A stretch of 36,171 bases of DNA from Bradyrhizobium campsiandrae (GTDB taxonomy: Bacteria > Pseudomonadota > Alphaproteobacteria > Rhizobiales > Xanthobacteraceae). Position 1 is the first letter of the stretch. Each line of letters starts with the position of its first letter. The notes under the pieces were generated by a model. The model was not told the origin of the DNA. It ran no database searches and worked only from the letters and a program-made list of their open reading frames with translations. The DNA lies in assembly GCF_014529705.1 (NCBI RefSeq), contig NZ_JAANIH010000082.1, positions 1 to 36,171 of the forward strand, read 5' to 3'. Below, piece by piece: positions 33,535-36,171 of the stretch. Made by a program: the position numbers and the translations under genes.

Positions 33535-33852
33535 ACGCAACACTTCACCCTTAAGGTCGTCCAACGCCGCAGCTACATTGCTGAAATTGCTTAACTTTTC
33601 CGGATCCCTTGTTCGTAAAGACGGACAATCCGGTGAAACATTTGGCCTATCGGTGAAACGACTGTGGCCCCCTACCCCTGGGTGGTGCGCCAGCGAAACT
33701 GGCGATAGGCGATCAGGCGTTCCGTCCGATCGTCAAGAACGGACGCCTACTGATAGGAAACTAACCAACGCACAGCGCTTACAACACCTCCGCATACCGA
33801 ATGGTGTCGCACGGACCATCTGTTCGTTGCGCCCGACGCAAAGGAAAACACC
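33535..33852. other. non-coding spacer after livM
   Basis: No gene. Contains a 6-bp hairpin cgccag/ctggcg with loop cgaaa at 33688-33704, not followed by a T-run, and two copies of tcggtgaaac-like sequence near 33630 and 33650. The ribosome site AAGGAAA at the end belongs to the gcdH relic. Confidence 0.5.
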
Positions 33853-34969
33853 ATGCCTTCACCAACCACGTCAGTGTTCAAGTGGGACGATCGCTTCTGC
33901 TCGATGAGCAGCTCACCGAAGACGAGCGCATGGTGCGCGACACCGCGCGCGCCTATGCCCAGGACAAGCTCCTGCCGCGCGTCTCCAAGGCCTATCTGGA
34001 AGAGAAGACCGACCGCGAGATCTTCAACGAGATGGGCGAGCTCGGCCTGATCGGCATCACGCTGCCGGAAGAATATGGCTGCGCCAACGCGAGCTATGTC
34101 GCCTATGGCCTCGTGGCGCGCGAGATCGAGCGCGTCGATTCCGGCTATCGCTCGATGAATTCGGTGCAGTCGTCGTTGGTGATGCATCCGATCTATGCCT
34201 ATGGCGACGAGAACAAGCGCAAGAAATATCTGCCCAAGCTCGCCACCGGCGAGTGGGTCGGCTGCTTCGGCCTGACCGAGCCGGATGCCGGCTCCGATCC
34301 CGGCGGCATGAAGACCCGCGCCGAGAAGGTGTCGGACGGTTACCGGCTGACCGGCTCCAAGATGTGGATTTCCAACGCGCCGATCGCCGACGTGTTCGTG
34401 GTGTGGGCGAAATCGGCCGAGCACAATAACCAGATCCGCGGCTTCATTCTCGAAAAGGGCATGAAGGGCCTTTCGGCGCCGAAGATCGGCGGCAAGCTCT
34501 CGTTGCACGCCTCCGTCACCGGCGAGATCGTGATGGACGGCGTGGTGGTGCCGGAAAGCGCGCTGCTGCCCAACGTCTCCGGCCTCAAGGGGCCGTTCGG
34601 CTGCCTCAACCGCGCCCGCTACGGCATTTCCTGGGGCGCGATGGGCGCAGCCGAAGACTGCATGCAATGCGCGCGGCAGTACACGCTCGACCGCAAGCAG
34701 TTCAATCGGCCGTTGGCGGCGACGCAATTGGTGCAGAAGAAGCTTGCGGACATGCAGACCGAGATCGCGCTCGGCTTGCAGGGCCTCATTGCGGGTCGGA
34801 CGATTGATGGACGAAGGCAAGATGGCGCTGGAGATGATTTCGATCGTCAAGCGCAACAATTGCGGCAAGGCGCTCGACATCGCGCGCATGTCCCGCGACA
34901 TGCACGGCGGCAACGGCATCCAGATCGAATACCACGTGATGCGGCACCTATCGAATTTCGAGACGGTGA
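33853..34969 (+). pseudogene. gcdH: glutaryl-CoA dehydrogenase, broken (two frameshifts and 3' truncation)
   Basis: The N-terminal MPSPTTSVFKWDDRF starts at 33853 with a good ribosome site. After about 33889 the protein continues in another frame (LLLDEQLTEDERMVRDTA...); a gatccgctt to gatcgctt change, one C lost, explains it. The long middle frame holds FGLTEPDAGSDPGGMKTRAE, SKMWISNAPIADVFVVWAKS, NRARYGISWGAMGAAEDC and RKQFNRPLAATQLVQKKLAD, all glutaryl-CoA dehydrogenase marks. Near 34780 an extra G (cagggcctca for caggcctca) shifts the frame again to SLRVGRLMDEGKMALEMISI and MHGGNG...EYHVMRH. The gene then ends at FETVS where the IS256-type element begins, so the YEGTHD motif with the catalytic Glu is lost. 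Not functional. Confidence 0.9.
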
Positions 34970-35037
34970 GCGTAGTCTCCGGGGTGAGAAACCTCGAATC
35001 GCCTGACGAAGGAAGCGTCCGGCAAAGGAGACTACGC
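34970..35037 (+). promoter_or_regulatory. inverted repeat covering the IS256 transposase ribosome site
   Basis: gcgtagtctcc (34970-34980) and its exact complement ggagactacgc (35027-35037). The right arm contains the GGAG that would start transposase translation. A transcript entering from outside would pair the arms and hide the site. Confidence 0.6.
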
Positions 35038-35038
35038 C

Positions 35039-35767
35039 ACGAGAAACGATATCACGACAAGCGAGGACATTCAGCCCGCCGCAGCGGTCACGGGCGAGCT
35101 TTTCGACAACTGGTTTGACCCGATCGAAACCAGCATCCGCGCCCAGGTTCAGGCCCTGCTGGACAACCTGATCTCGCGCGGGCTCGACCCGACGGTGCCA
35201 AGACTGTTCATCGCCGACGGCGCGAAGGCGTTGTCGAAGGCGATCCGCCGCACCTTCGGTTCGGCCGCTGCGATCCAGCGCTGCCAGATCCACAAGGCGC
35301 GCAACATCATGGAACGCCTGCCGAAAGAGCATCATGCGGCCACCCGTCGGGTGCTGCGCCAGGCCTGGGAGCTCGATGACGCCGACAAGGCTGAAAAATT
35401 GATCCGCAATCTCGCGCGTCGACTCGACCAGCAATGGCCCGGCGTAGCGGCCAGCATCCTCGAAGGCCTCGACGAAATCCTGACTGTCGTCCGGTTGAAG
35501 TTGCCGAAGGAGCTTCGTCGATCGCTCGCCTGTACCAACATCGCCGAGAACATGATGGGCACCATTCGCCGCGTCACGCGCAACGTCAAACGCTGGCGGG
35601 ATGCCGGTATGGCCTTGCGATGGGTCGCGGCCGGCATGATCGAGGCCAACAAGGGCTTCCGACGATTGAAGGCGCATAAGCAATTGTCGGTTCTGCGTGC
35701 GGCTCTTCAAGCTCGCCACAATCGCATGACGATCGACCCCGTTGCCCACGTCACGAGGGCCGCGTAA
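35039..35767 (+). pseudogene. IS256-family transposase with internal deletion and a mutated start
   Basis: The frame 35039-35767 begins RNDITTSEDIQPAAAVTGEL followed by FDNWFDPIETSIRAQVQ, the usual N-terminus, then jumps near 35150 straight to ALLDNLISRGLDPTVPRLFI with ADGAKALSKAIRRTFG, which normally lies well past the first catalytic Asp. About 150 or more residues are missing in frame, including that Asp. The second Asp (IADGAKAL) and the Glu (NIAENMMG) remain, followed by RNVKRWRDAGMALRWVAAGM. The expected initiator before RND is ACG (35039-35041) rather than ATG, 8 nt after GGAG. The protein cannot be an active DDE transposase. Confidence 0.8.
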
Positions 35768-35884
35768 CATTCATTCCGGCAACGTCGGCCCGACCTAGTT
35801 CAACAGCGATCGGGACATCCCCCCGGAGGCTTCTTCGCACGTTCATTCGAATTCTGAAGCAAGGGTATCGGCTTCGCGCTTACG

Positions 35885-35918
35885 AAAAAAACCGGGATCG
35901 CACGCATTGCGATCCCGG
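35885..35918 (-). terminator. rho-independent terminator of a minus-strand transcript
   Basis: Perfect 11-bp stem ccgggatcgca (35892-35902) / tgcgatcccgg (35908-35918), loop cgcat, and seven A on its left (35885-35891), which are seven T downstream on the minus strand. It belongs to a gene lying to the right; none can be named in 35919-36171. Confidence 0.85.
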
Positions 35919-36171
35919 CAAGTCTAGGGAGGAGCGCCAGCGGCGCCTACTGCCGTTCGACCAACGGCCTGTGACCGTTCGTCCCGCAGACAGTCAAGCG
36001 GATACCTCATTAGCCCACCAGCAAGGGCGGTGCCAACTCGATGGATTAGTCGTCCGTTCTTTAATCGCGGGCACGGTGTCAACCCCGATCGACAAACATG
36101 ATCCACTGCCGGGTTCATGGTTCTTTCCGCGGTCGTCTCGATGCAGGAGCGCCGCATGATGGCGTTCAAGA
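35919..36171. other. window end, no assignable gene
   Basis: Minus-strand frame 36169-35924 (81 codons) is open but shows no family pattern, and other frames have stops. The terminator implies a minus-strand gene whose end should be near here. It is either short, non-coding or out of the window. Confidence 0.4.

Larger units (their letters stand above)
34970..35838 (+). mobile_element. IS256-family element, internally deleted
   Basis: The left edge starts near gcgtagtctccgggg (34970) directly in the gcdH reading frame. The right edge near 35838, reversed, reads gaagcctccgggg; 11 of 13 core positions agree, so these are probably the terminal inverted repeats. The element is about 0.87 kb, while members of the family are usually 1.2-1.5 kb, because the transposase middle is missing. 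No clear target duplication; the right flank is not the rest of gcdH, so DNA next to it has also been lost. Confidence 0.7.

Noticed and set aside
33688..33704. Intrinsic terminator after livM
   Set aside because: The 6-bp hairpin has no T-run on either strand and lies about 150 bp after the stop.
35924..36169. 81-codon minus-strand gene before the terminator
   Set aside because: No recognisable family, ribosome site or composition signal; the frame is probably incidental.

Overview
The window looks like accessory DNA from the chromosome of a high-GC alphaproteobacterium of the Bradyrhizobium / Rhodopseudomonas / Afipia type. This is inferred from the gene families and codon style; there is no rRNA or other taxonomic marker. 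Most of it is a stack of three acyl-CoA catabolic modules, each with its own type of regulator and its own candidate operator, framed and interrupted by insertion sequences.

Layout. 1-640: 3' end of an IS5-family element. 702-1460: IclR regulator. 1488-8267 (minus): module 1, a CoA-transferase (CaiB type), a CitE/malyl-CoA-lyase-like enzyme, two single-hotdog MaoC proteins, an acyl-CoA dehydrogenase, an alpha/beta hydrolase and an MmgE/PrpD protein. The order of chemistry fits CoA activation, desaturation, hydration and C-C cleavage of a short dicarboxylic (C5-like) acid. 8321-8556: relic of a nitroreductase gene. 8588-11702: complete IS66-family element with exact 8-bp target duplication and a fourth, passenger gene. 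11953-19026: module 2, a FadR/GntR-type regulator, an orphan LivK-like binding protein, acyl-CoA dehydrogenase, MaoC hydratase, and divergently a thiolase-like protein lacking both catalytic cysteines overlapped by a DUF35 Zn-ribbon/OB protein, then a second CaiB transferase. This resembles the hydratase / retro-aldolase (Ltp2-ChsH2 type) side-chain cleavage systems of steroid catabolism.

19399-28515 (minus): module 3, a nine-gene operon with close homologs of the cyclohexanecarboxylate pathway (AliB-, AliA-, BadH- and BadI-like, plus an enoyl-CoA hydratase in the BadK role), two additional short-chain dehydrogenases, a fused class I CoA-transferase and a terminal TetR regulator. It is divergent from 28669-33534 (plus), a LivK-like binding protein and LivG/F/H/M transporter genes. 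The divergent promoter region carries two identical 17-bp repeats, a likely TetR operator. 33853-34969: a glutaryl-CoA dehydrogenase gene broken by two frameshifts and cut before its active-site motif by an internally deleted IS256-type element (34970-35838). 35885-35918: a strong terminator for a minus-strand transcript; no recognisable gene between it and the window edge.

The working picture is an organism that takes up and degrades alicyclic or branched carboxylic acids. Module 3 opens a six-membered ring to a pimeloyl-type CoA ester, module 2 removes a side chain by retro-aldol cleavage, and module 1 handles a dicarboxylyl-CoA product. The linkage of the modules into one pathway is inference from neighbourhood only.
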